This document shows positions 1 through 6,024 of a stretch of DNA of 6,846 nt, piece by piece. The stretch covers positions 1 to 6,846 of the forward strand of contig CAUYUA010000035.1 of the NCBI GenBank assembly GCA_963575675.1, written 5' to 3'. The notes beneath the pieces were generated by a model. The model was not told where the DNA came from, searched no databases, and saw only the letters and a list, made by a program, of their open reading frames with translations. A program made the position numbers and the translations under genes. How positions within the stretch are numbered: position 1 is the first letter of the stretch; each line of letters starts with the position of its first letter. This DNA is from CAUYUA01 sp963575675 (lineage in GTDB: Bacteria > Pseudomonadota > Alphaproteobacteria > Azospirillales > Azospirillaceae).

Positions 1-81
1 GCTCGCAAGCCTTTCGTCGCTGTCGGATGGGCAGCGTCGGGTCAATTCATGGGCAAAATATTTCGCGTGGTAGGCCGTTAG
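1..81 (+). other. possible 3' end of an upstream gene
   Basis: All three forward frames are open from the window edge for 23 to 42 codons. One ends in TAG at 71-73 (protein tail ...RRVNSWAKYFAW) and another in TAG at 79-81 (...GKIFRVVGR). This stretch is clearly more GC-rich than the AT-rich DNA that follows, which suggests that a gene enters from the left and stops here. I cannot decide which frame is real and recognise no family in either tail. It could equally be non-coding. Confidence 0.25.
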
Positions 82-92
82 CTTCATTTCGT

Positions 93-121
93 GGGGGCAT
101 CCCCTTAATTTCCATTTTTAG
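93..121 (+). terminator. weak terminator-like hairpin
   Basis: GGGG (93-96) can pair with CCCC (101-104) across the loop GCAT, and is followed by a T-rich but interrupted stretch (TTAATTTCCATTTTTAG). It lies just after the possible gene end at 71-81, which is where a terminator would be expected. The stem is only four base pairs and the T-run is broken, so this is a weak call. Confidence 0.2.
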
Positions 122-130
122 TTTTTTATA

Positions 131-141
131 GAGTTCCGCAT
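131..141 (+). repeat. GAGTTCCGCAT direct repeat, copy 1
   Basis: First of three direct copies of GAGTTCCGCAT. It sits between a T-run and an A-rich stretch. Copy 2 at 282-292 is identical and copy 3 at 470-480 differs at two positions. Function unknown; possibilities are an operator, the end of a decayed mobile element, or chance in AT-rich DNA. Confidence 0.45.
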
Positions 142-260
142 AAAAATAAACTTTCTTATTATTACGACAAAATATATAGCATCCATCCAAATTGTGTCAA
201 TAGATTTTGCGATATTTCGAAACATAACCGAATCGCTTGACAGGCTCCACGTCTCCGTCG

Positions 261-398
261 ATGGAATTTAGCGTTTTTTTGGAGTTCCGCATTCAAAACA
301 TAGGCTCCGGCGAGGTTTCGATTCATTGGGTGGAAGACATGAACATCTCGGACAAGTGCAAAACCCAAATCGAGCGGGGATTGGTCGATGTTCTCTAA
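261..398 (+). CDS. possible small protein or gene remnant, 45 codons
   Basis: A forward frame from ATG 261 to TAA 396-398 would encode MEFSVFLEFRIQNIGSGEVS... ending ...IERGLVDVL. By hand count, G or C is frequent at third codon positions and rare at second positions, as expected of real coding sequence and unlike the AT-rich flanks. No Shine-Dalgarno is visible before the ATG, and the frame stays open upstream to a stop at 225-227, with a possible TTG start at 237. I recognise no family. It may be a small gene or the 3' remnant of a longer one. The opposite strand is also open here (162-413), but has no ribosome site and looks like its shadow. Confidence 0.3.
   Translation: MEFSVFLEFRIQNIGSGEVSIHWVEDMNISDKCKTQIERGLVDVL
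282..292 (+). repeat. GAGTTCCGCAT direct repeat, copy 2
   Basis: Identical in all 11 bases to the copy at 131-141, 151 bases downstream of it. It follows a T7 run and lies inside the possible small frame 261-398. With copy 3 (470-480) it shares the longer context GGAGT-x-C-x-GCATTC. Confidence 0.45.
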
Positions 399-419
399 CT
401 TGCGGATCATCATTTTTTA

Positions 420-448
420 TTGACATTTTACTTGCTCTAAGATTTAAT
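420..448 (+). promoter_or_regulatory. sigma70-type promoter for the STAND gene
   Basis: TTGACA (420-425, perfect -35 consensus), a 17-base spacer and TTTAAT (443-448, five of six matches to TATAAT) form a textbook forward promoter. Transcription would start near 455, giving a leader of about 150 nt before ATG 605. It is the best promoter I can find in front of the large gene. Copy 3 of the GAGTTCCGCAT-like motif (470-480) lies just downstream of the expected start, a plausible position for a repressor site, although this is inference. Confidence 0.65.
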
Positions 449-469
449 GCATCCTAAAAAATTTGTTCG

Positions 470-480
470 GAGTCCGGCAT
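470..480 (+). repeat. GAGTCCGGCAT, diverged copy 3 of the direct repeat
   Basis: Differs from copies 1 and 2 (GAGTTCCGCAT) at two positions; shares GGAGT and GCATTC with copy 2. It lies about 15 bases after the predicted transcription start of the promoter at 420-448. Confidence 0.35.
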
Positions 481-591
481 TCTTATTTTAAGCGCGGCAT
501 CCGTAGAATTCAGACTTGCCTCCAGAGGCTGTGCTCGCTTCTCTTTTTCTGTGGGAAATTTGGGTCTTGTTCGGATAAAATGATGGGTGGT

Positions 592-598
592 AAGGAGG
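592..598 (+). promoter_or_regulatory. strong Shine-Dalgarno that fixes the true gene start at ATG 605
   Basis: AAGGAGG at 592-598, six bases before ATG 605-607, is a near-ideal ribosome binding site. The long open frame further on begins with TTG at 855 and has no such site. The translation signal therefore belongs to the ATG at 605, whose in-frame reading ends after 17 codons (TGA 656-658). This is the main evidence that the large gene originally began here and has since been frameshifted. Confidence 0.8.
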
Positions 599-604
599 CA
601 AAAG

Positions 605-854
605 ATGGTTCAGGCGGGCGGCCCGGCAGCAATTAACGGTTTTTATATCAGATTCTGAGCCATCTCGGTTGGTTGGCTTCTGTTCGCATTAATGGTCAGA
701 TATCAGGGAGTGATTTTCCAAACGGTGCGGAGCTTGTTCTTGAGCCAAAGGATGGTGGTGACGCTCGTGTGGAAGGTCCCGGAGTTTATCTTGTAGAGCA
801 GTATAGGTTCGTCCCGACGGCACATGGTCGATCCAGGCGATAATCGATGATGTT
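605..854 (+). pseudogene. frameshifted N-terminal nuclease segment (Cap4/Mrr-like) of the STAND gene
   Basis: Reading from ATG 605 gives MVQAGGPAAINGF, then stops at 656. Moving back one base in the T5 run at 640-644 opens a second segment beginning LYQILSHLGWLAS, with LVLEPKDGGDARVEG and VYLVEQYR later, up to about 807. A second one-base step at 805-809 continues as RPDGTWSIQAIIDDVLPDL and runs in frame into the large ORF. GFLYQ near the start is typical of the Cap4/DUF4297-type dsDNA nuclease domains that cap bacterial antiphage proteins. GGD...EQY[R/K] fits the D...(E/Q)xK core of PD-(D/E)XK nucleases. Repair adds 84 residues to the ORF at 855, making about 1526 in all. The two losses may be real decay or sequencing errors; the family call rests on motif recognition. 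Confidence 0.75.
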
Positions 855-3800
855 TTGCCCGACTTGCGTATGGCTGTGCCTGAGCCGCCACCACCGACCG
901 GAAAGTATCGATTCGTCACGGATGGTCGAGAAGGTTGCCTCGGGAAGTTTCGGGAGTTTCTCTCGGCGGTGCAGGTCGCCGATAGTCCGAGCGAACTTGA
1001 TGCGACTGAAAATGTAACAAAAGGTTATTTCCGAGGCAAGAATCCGCCGCGCTCATTTCGTGCACTTTTCGATCACATTGTTAAGCCTGAAGAGACTGAA
1101 AAGAATAAAAAGAATAAAAGACCCTCTAAGCGCCATCGAACTGACGAGGCTGCGACGGTTCTCCATCTTCTAAAAAACTTCGAGATGGAGTTCACCGCAT
1201 CAGCCAGCCATCGTTCTGAGTTGATTGAAAAGATGCTCCGGCCGATTTGCCCGAATTTGGGCGATGAGGTCGGCAAGCGACTTCAGCTTGTCGGTATGTT
1301 GATGAATCTCTTGAGCAACGGCGAAGCGCGTCTGGATGTGGCGGGTATGGATGATTTGCTGCGTGGCGCGGGGCTTGATCCTGATCGATTGCGTAATCTC
1401 GCCAAACTCAACGAAACGCTTGCTGTCGTGCTTGATGATGAACTTCAGAGGATCGGATACCGGACGTACGCCGATGTTCGCAAGTCGCCGGAATGGTCGG
1501 TTGAAAAGTCTGTGCTTCTGATCACGGGAGAAAGTGGTGAAGGAAAGACTTGGCAGCTTGCCAAGCTGGCTCGCGCCGAAGCCGACGTCGGGCGTTATAT
1601 CGTGTGGACTTTTCCTGAGAAAAATATGAACGCTACGAGCGTGGTCGGCAAAGCTATGCGTGTGGTGTGGCAGCAAGGGCTGGGGGCGACCGATGAGAAG
1701 ACGCCGACGGCTCTAACGTCGCATTACCGAGCGATGATAGCGTCCAATGCTGCGATGCCGTGGCTGACCATCGCCGTCGATGACGTCCATGACGTGGACT
1801 TGGCGCGTGACCTTATTCGCCAACCTTGGCAACGTTGGGGTATGCGTTTGGCTATGTCCGTGCCGACGGCGGTGGTGCCGTCCGTGCAGCAGGCGGGGAT
1901 AACGGTTCATAAGGTAGGCCGTTTCTCCGTATCGGAGATCGACGACTTGCTCGAACGTAAAGGTCGCAACTGGGGCCAATTGCCGAGCGACCTCCAGCAG
2001 TTGCTTCGCACGCCGATCCTTGCCGGTCTGTATCTGCAACTCCCCTATGAAACATTTAAGACGGCACCGAGCAGCGAATATGAAATCTTTCAGCGCTTTT
2101 GGGAGCGGATGCAGGAGAAGACGAGGACAGGAGATGACGGCATTCTGATATCGATTGCAGAGAGGGTTCTTAACGGCGGCTCCTATCCGATCGAAAGGGG
2201 CCAATGGTGCGAAGTTAATCTAGATTCTGATGCCGTTGACAAATTACGGGCGTCGGGATGGTTGAATTGTTCGTCTGGCGGGCTGGTCGGCTTCGCGCAT
2301 GATCGCTTGCTCAACTGGGCCGCAGCCGAAGCTCTTGCACAACAGATGACGATCGGCAAACTCACTACCGAGCAGTTGGCAGAGAGGCTGGTTCAATGCG
2401 CCGATAGATACACCAAGCACTTCGCCAAGCACCTAGGCTATGTGCCGATGGATACGCTGTGGCTGCTTGCTGCGGATAATGCAAGGACGCACGAACTTTC
2501 CAATATTATAGAACGTCTGGAGACGTGCCCCCAGTATGGCCATGGAGAGCTGTACGTCCTGTTGGCGACGTTGGGATGTTGTGTGGTGGATGCTCTTCTG
2601 GATAGGCTCAGCCGCTTACCGGAAGGTGATTATCAAGTTAATTTCGTTGCTCTGGCGTTTTCAAGCATTGTTGTTCAGGATGGTGTGGACCTGTCGGAGC
2701 TTGTCGGACAACTTTTGCGTTCCTCCTCCGTCAACCGGCAAGCCGTCGGCATTGCTGCCGCGACGGCAAAACCTTCGAAATGTTTTCTCGACCGTTTGTG
2801 GACGTTGCACCAAGAGCGGTATGTCGTGTCGGATTGTACGGCACAAGAAAGGAAGACATGTCGTTGGAACCATCAGGATTATGAAAGAAGCTTTGCTGCG
2901 TTGCGTGCCGGGGTGGAGCTTGATCCGGTTTGGCTTCGCAATCAGATAAAAAAAGCCTCGGCGCAAGAGCGGGTTGGCGAACTCGCCTATCTGCTGAACA
3001 ATTTGGAGCATCCCTCCGCCCAAGATATCTGGTCTGAGGTCAAGGACGACCTGATGAAGAAGGTTCCGACAAACCGACCGCGCAGTCTGTTGTATTGCAT
3101 CGGGAAGTTCGGCGACCAATCGTTGTTGGATTTCGTGCTGTCTTGTCTCTCTCGAGAGGAAGATTTGGCATGTAGCGCGGCGTTTGCGAATCTTATTCGC
3201 CTCGATCCAGATACGGCCGTCCATCGATTGGGCGAGTTTCCGCGTTCGAAACTTGTATCCTGTAGGAATTGGTGGTTGCCGCAGCTGCTTCATGCTAAAC
3301 CAAAGGAACTAAGGCGTAAGTTGCTTGAGATCGCCGGTAGCGATTCCAAGAATTACCGACTGATTGACGACCTGTTTACGGATCGGGCCGATGAACTCGA
3401 TACGGAAATGCTCAGTTTTCGCTTGCGGGCATTCGAAACCGAGTTGAAGGATCGTTTGGACGAGACCTGTCAGACCGACACATGGTGGCTTGATTATCCC
3501 TTGCGGCTATTGGGCAGGATCACGCGGCTTGATCTTTTGCATATTTTATGGAAGGAAGCTGGAGGGCCTCTGGAGAGCATGGTGGTAGATGTTGCTTGCC
3601 GCCGAACAGAGCGTAGAACGAGAGATAGTGATTATAGTGTTCTAGAAGGTTGTCGCCAATTTCTCATCAGGGTCGGTGGAGCCGGGATCACGCGACTTGT
3701 GAACCATGAATTGCGATCCAGTAACTTTTGGGGGCGCTACGGTGGGCTGGAGTGGGCTTTTGTTTCTCCCGATGAGGATACCATCGCTCTTCTAACAGAG

Positions 3801-5183
3801 ATTGGTCGTCGGCCGGTGTTGCCGGATGACAAAGACAAAGGAGACATTGAATCAAATGGTTGGCAGGAGCGCTATATGGTGACTATTGCTCTTGCTGCGG
3901 CAGGGAGCGTTGAGGGCGTTATGGACGCCATCTGGGGAGTGGGACCGGAGGCGGTTGACGTTAATTTAGATAGACTGATTCAGCCTACTCCATTGGACAG
4001 AATGCATACCAAGCGCGCTGCCGACGTTTTGGCCGACTTTACTGCGACCGAAGAGGATGTTCTTAAGGCGCTAACAGTTGCGTTGTTAAGTGGAGACTCG
4101 GATTTTATTCCCTCAGTTCGTCGCCACCTGACGAACGCAAATCCATCCGGCAAGGTTGCCGGTATAGCATGTATCACTCTTCACCGATTGGGCGATGTGT
4201 CGGCGGAGTTCCGTCAATTAGCTTTTCCCATGCTGAAAACAAAAGAGAATGGTAATTGTGCGCTTGGAGCTTTGCTGGCTATGGGAGAGACGGCAGTGGA
4301 ATGCCTTATGTATCATCTCCATAATACACCATTCAGTCAATGGACCAATATCGAGACCGTATTGGTTGCAAACCTTTATCGTTACGAGAATAGCCGGAAA
4401 AACGTAATTCAGTGGGCCGTTCGCTTGTGCAAAGAGTCACGCGATACCGAAAAGCTTCTTGAAATCGCGGCCGAGGCTGCCGACGCCGACATCCGGGAGT
4501 TGATTATCCGGAAGGCATTTCACGAAAACAACGTCTTTGTCGGAGAGACGCTTCGGGCGATCCGTGCGCTTGCCAAGTTTGATGTCAAACGCGCCGTCCT
4601 TGCGGTGGATCGGCAACTACTGCGGATCACGAAGAAATGTGAGAAATTATGGGTTTTTGCCAACCTTATGACACAACTGAATTCCGATGATACCATCTTA
4701 CGGCTAATTGAAGTCGCTCGACAATGTAAAGAAAGTGCCGCCGCCATCGGTTGTGCTCTGCGGAAGTTGGATTCAACGAAGGTGGACGAAGCGCTGGCGG
4801 CGTGCATGATTGATCCTAGGCGGGACATTCGGGCGGTTGGCGTCGAGCTGGCTGGCTGGCTTCCGCCGGGAAGATTGGACAACCAGATTAAAAATATGTT
4901 GGCGGTCGAGAAGGAATCTAAACTCCATAACTTATCTTCAAATGCTCTGTATCGCAAGGAACAAGAGACGATAGCGCTCGATTTGCTTGATGCATTTGAG
5001 GCTTCGTCTAATAATCGTCGTTGGTCTCTTCTGTCGGCGCTTCTGAACGTCGCCGATCCCTACTTGCTCACCGATCCTGATGATGCTTTGTGGATTGGTC
5101 GAGCGTTAAACAAAGCTCCCTACATCTTTAATCTGCATGCTTGGAAGACGATAGAGAAGCGGAAATCTGAGCTTATATCATAG
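855..5183 (+). CDS. STAND/NACHT-like NTPase with long helical-repeat C-terminus, Avs-like antiphage sensor (N-terminal effector detached)
   Basis: Open frame of 1442 codons starting at TTG 855 (other in-frame options include ATG 870), none with a visible ribosome site; the real start was probably ATG 605. Residues here count from 855. Residues 1-75 are the end of the nuclease region. A lysine-rich linker follows at about 76-95. The P-loop GESGEGKT is at 225-232 and the Walker B-like WLTIAVDDVHD starts at 303, with the acidic pair D309-D310. RTPILAGLYLQL (385-396) and FAHDRLLNWAAAEALA (480-495) are typical of the helical and winged-helix parts of STAND/NACHT ATPases. From about 560 to the end the chain is leucine- and alanine-rich helical repeats of HEAT type, for example around 773, 1099 and 1324. 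In the Avs family and related STAND proteins such a C-terminus senses a phage protein and the NTPase oligomerises to activate the N-terminal effector; that role here is inferred. No signal peptide or membrane segment is seen. No partner gene follows closely. Confidence 0.85.
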   Translation: MPDLRMAVPEPPPPTGKYRFVTDGREGCLGKFREFLSAVQVADSPSELDATENVTKGYFRGKNPPRSFRALFDHIVKPEETEKNKKNKRPSKRHRTDEAATVLHLLKNFEMEFTASASHRSELIEKMLRPICPNLGDEVGKRLQLVGMLMNLLSNGEARLDVAGMDDLLRGAGLDPDRLRNLAKLNETLAVVLDDELQRIGYRTYADVRKSPEWSVEKSVLLITGESGEGKTWQLAKLARAEADVGRYIVWTFPEKNMNATSVVGKAMRVVWQQGLGATDEKTPTALTSHYRAMIASNAAMPWLTIAVDDVHDVDLARDLIRQPWQRWGMRLAMSVPTAVVPSVQQAGITVHKVGRFSVSEIDDLLERKGRNWGQLPSDLQQLLRTPILAGLYLQLPYETFKTAPSSEYEIFQRFWERMQEKTRTGDDGILISIAERVLNGGSYPIERGQWCEVNLDSDAVDKLRASGWLNCSSGGLVGFAHDRLLNWAAAEALAQQMTIGKLTTEQLAERLVQCADRYTKHFAKHLGYVPMDTLWLLAADNARTHELSNIIERLETCPQYGHGELYVLLATLGCCVVDALLDRLSRLPEGDYQVNFVALAFSSIVVQDGVDLSELVGQLLRSSSVNRQAVGIAAATAKPSKCFLDRLWTLHQERYVVSDCTAQERKTCRWNHQDYERSFAALRAGVELDPVWLRNQIKKASAQERVGELAYLLNNLEHPSAQDIWSEVKDDLMKKVPTNRPRSLLYCIGKFGDQSLLDFVLSCLSREEDLACSAAFANLIRLDPDTAVHRLGEFPRSKLVSCRNWWLPQLLHAKPKELRRKLLEIAGSDSKNYRLIDDLFTDRADELDTEMLSFRLRAFETELKDRLDETCQTDTWWLDYPLRLLGRITRLDLLHILWKEAGGPLESMVVDVACRRTERRTRDSDYSVLEGCRQFLIRVGGAGITRLVNHELRSSNFWGRYGGLEWAFVSPDEDTIALLTEIGRRPVLPDDKDKGDIESNGWQERYMVTIALAAAGSVEGVMDAIWGVGPEAVDVNLDRLIQPTPLDRMHTKRAADVLADFTATEEDVLKALTVALLSGDSDFIPSVRRHLTNANPSGKVAGIACITLHRLGDVSAEFRQLAFPMLKTKENGNCALGALLAMGETAVECLMYHLHNTPFSQWTNIETVLVANLYRYENSRKNVIQWAVRLCKESRDTEKLLEIAAEAADADIRELIIRKAFHENNVFVGETLRAIRALAKFDVKRAVLAVDRQLLRITKKCEKLWVFANLMTQLNSDDTILRLIEVARQCKESAAAIGCALRKLDSTKVDEALAACMIDPRRDIRAVGVELAGWLPPGRLDNQIKNMLAVEKESKLHNLSSNALYRKEQETIALDLLDAFEASSNNRRWSLLSALLNVADPYLLTDPDDALWIGRALNKAPYIFNLHAWKTIEKRKSELIS

Positions 5184-5213
5184 GGTCTCTGGTGTTAAGT
5201 GAAAATATAATAA

Positions 5214-5309
5214 ATGAAGGTATTTGCATCGCATTCGTCGACAGTTATGAAAGCGGGTGAAATTCAGTGTTCTAATCTGGTTGGAACCGATACGCTACAG
5301 CTCCATTGA
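5214..5309 (+). other. short open frame after the STAND gene, doubtful
   Basis: ATG 5214 opens a 31-codon frame (MKVFASHSSTVMKAGEIQCS...) ending at TGA 5307-5309. A perfect TATAAT (5206-5211) sits directly in front of the ATG, too close to leave room for a ribosome site, and no -35 box is clear. I see no family resemblance. It is most likely chance; the rest of 5184-5411 holds no recognisable gene and no convincing terminator. Confidence 0.12.
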
Positions 5310-5584
5310 GCTTCTGGTCTGAGGCGCGGAGCAATCGTTCATTTCGGTTGCAAACAGTCTTTCAACATGAGAGAAATTCAAAGGTGATCTGCAATAGATA
5401 GATTAATTTTCATGAACAACTCCGATTCGCTTTACTACCACCTTTTTCGTACCCAATTATGGTCAAACAGCTTTTGACCGAGTTTGTTCTAGAATTGGCG
5501 ATGTTTGATTTTAATTTTGATGAGATGGAAAAAGTCGATACAACATTTCACAGTAAAAAAGGTGCGCGACGAAAAAGAGATGTT

Positions 5585-5590
5585 ATCTGG
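5585..5590 (+). repeat. target-site duplication, left copy (MITE 1)
   Basis: ATCTGG immediately left of the element at 5591-5707 is repeated at 5708-5713 immediately right of it. These bases are the Ile-Trp codons of the Rpn motif DVIW, which fixes them as host sequence. If the element ends are GGCTC/GAGCC instead, the duplication is 8 bp with one mismatch (5584-5591 and 5707-5714). Confidence 0.75.
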
Positions 5591-5707
5591 AGGCTCAGTT
5601 CGCGTTAGGTGGGCATGTGCCTTTAGATGGCTTGGAAACGCTGGATTTGTTTACCGGTGGGGCCGCACAAAAATGTTGGTGATGTGCATCTAACGCGAAT
5701 TGAGCCT
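5591..5707. mobile_element. 117-bp MITE-like element (MITE 1) inside the Rpn pseudogene
   Basis: The ends are an 18-bp inverted repeat with one mismatch: AGGCTCAGTTCGCGTTAG (5591-5608) against CTAACGCGAATTGAGCCT (5690-5707). Direct repeats of ATCTGG flank it. It is far too short to encode a transposase and holds no meaningful frame, so it must have been moved by an enzyme encoded elsewhere. The whole insertion (element plus one ATCTGG) is 123 bp, a multiple of three, but it brings an in-frame TAG, ending the Rpn frame a few codons after DVIW. I do not recognise the parent insertion sequence; an 8-bp duplication, if that reading is right, would suit families such as IS1595 or IS6. Confidence 0.8.
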
Positions 5708-5713
5708 ATCTGG
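5708..5713 (+). repeat. target-site duplication, right copy (MITE 1)
   Basis: Second copy of ATCTGG, directly after the right inverted repeat. The Rpn reading continues from here (I-W-E-T-P). Confidence 0.75.
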
Positions 5714-5849
5714 GAAACACCAACCAATAAAGGACTGGTCTTTATATTTATTTTTTGTTTAAGTTTTAATCTCTTGTTTCAATCTCTTATTGATAGGTGA
5801 TGTCGGTTAGAATCCAAGTCTATTGTGGGTTGTTTCGGCAATACCTCAT

Positions 5850-5851
5850 TA
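5850..5851 (+). repeat. TA target duplication, left copy (MITE 2)
   Basis: The TA before the element end GAGCGG is matched by TA at 5950-5951 after CCGCTC. The reconstructed empty site is the palindrome TCATTAATGA with TA at its centre. Confidence 0.65.
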
Positions 5852-5949
5852 GAGCGGTTACCGATCCAGTTGCGCATACCAAATTCTGAACAAGATGGAT
5901 GACGTGGATGAAAGGCCGATTTCCGATCCAACTTCATCGGTAACCGCTC
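5852..5949. mobile_element. 98-bp MITE-like element (MITE 2) with TA duplication
   Basis: The ends are a perfect 14-bp inverted repeat, GAGCGGTTACCGAT (5852-5865) and ATCGGTAACCGCTC (5936-5949). After two mismatched positions another five bases also match, and outside the element the palindromic target makes the inverted repeat look longer still. It has no coding capacity. TA duplication points to mobilisation by an IS630/Tc1-mariner-type transposase or a TA-duplicating IS5-type group; the parent is not in this window. Taking out the element with one TA (100 bases) restores the Rpn reading ...RQYLI-NEKNLTRNDRLPP..., strong independent proof of the exact boundaries. Its ends are unrelated to those of MITE 1. 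Confidence 0.85.
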
Positions 5950-5951
5950 TA
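5950..5951 (+). repeat. TA target duplication, right copy (MITE 2)
   Basis: TA directly after CCGCTC, matching 5850-5851. The host reading of the Rpn gene resumes with the following bases. Confidence 0.65.
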
Positions 5952-6024
5952 ATGAAAAGAACTTAACTCGAAACGATCGGTTGCCTCCTTTATTTCCGAT
6001 TGTGCTTTACCCTAATGGTGATTC

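Larger units (their letters stand above)
82..604. other. AT-rich intergenic region upstream of the STAND gene
   Basis: About 520 bases without a convincing full-length gene. It holds a short GGGG-gcat-CCCC hairpin (93-104) followed by a T-rich stretch, three copies of a GAGTTCCGCAT-like motif (131-141, 282-292, 470-480), a more GC-rich island with a 45-codon forward frame (261-398), and a strong promoter-like sequence (420-448) with a leader of about 150 nt before the ATG at 605. The sharp change between AT-rich and GC-rich patches suggests old insertions or gene remnants. Confidence 0.6.

Noticed and set aside
237..266. Second promoter with a perfect TTGACA at 237-242
   Set aside because: At 16-18 bases spacing there is no acceptable -10 box (GATGGA/ATGGAA).
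162..413. 83-codon reverse-strand frame before the STAND gene
   Set aside because: No ribosome site before its ATG, and the codon-position signal is on the forward strand (261-398).
131..480. GAGTTCCGCAT repeats as a CRISPR array
   Set aside because: Repeats are only 11 bases, spacing is 151 and 188 bases, and no cas gene is present.
605..860. Programmed -1 frameshifting to make the full nuclease-NTPase protein
   Set aside because: The T5 run lacks a proper X-XXY-YYZ heptamer (the second codon would re-pair poorly), and a second, unrelated -1 step about 165 bases later would also be needed. Decay or sequence error is simpler.
2661..3293. 210-codon reverse-strand frame
   Set aside because: Lies wholly inside the STAND gene on the other strand, has Arg/Gln-rich nonsense-like composition and no domain; a shadow of the real gene. 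The same holds for reverse frames at 1200-1676, 1713-2204 and 4520-4957.
5505..5693. 62-codon forward frame
   Set aside because: Runs in the wrong frame across the Rpn fragment and through MITE 1, so it is an accident of the insertion.
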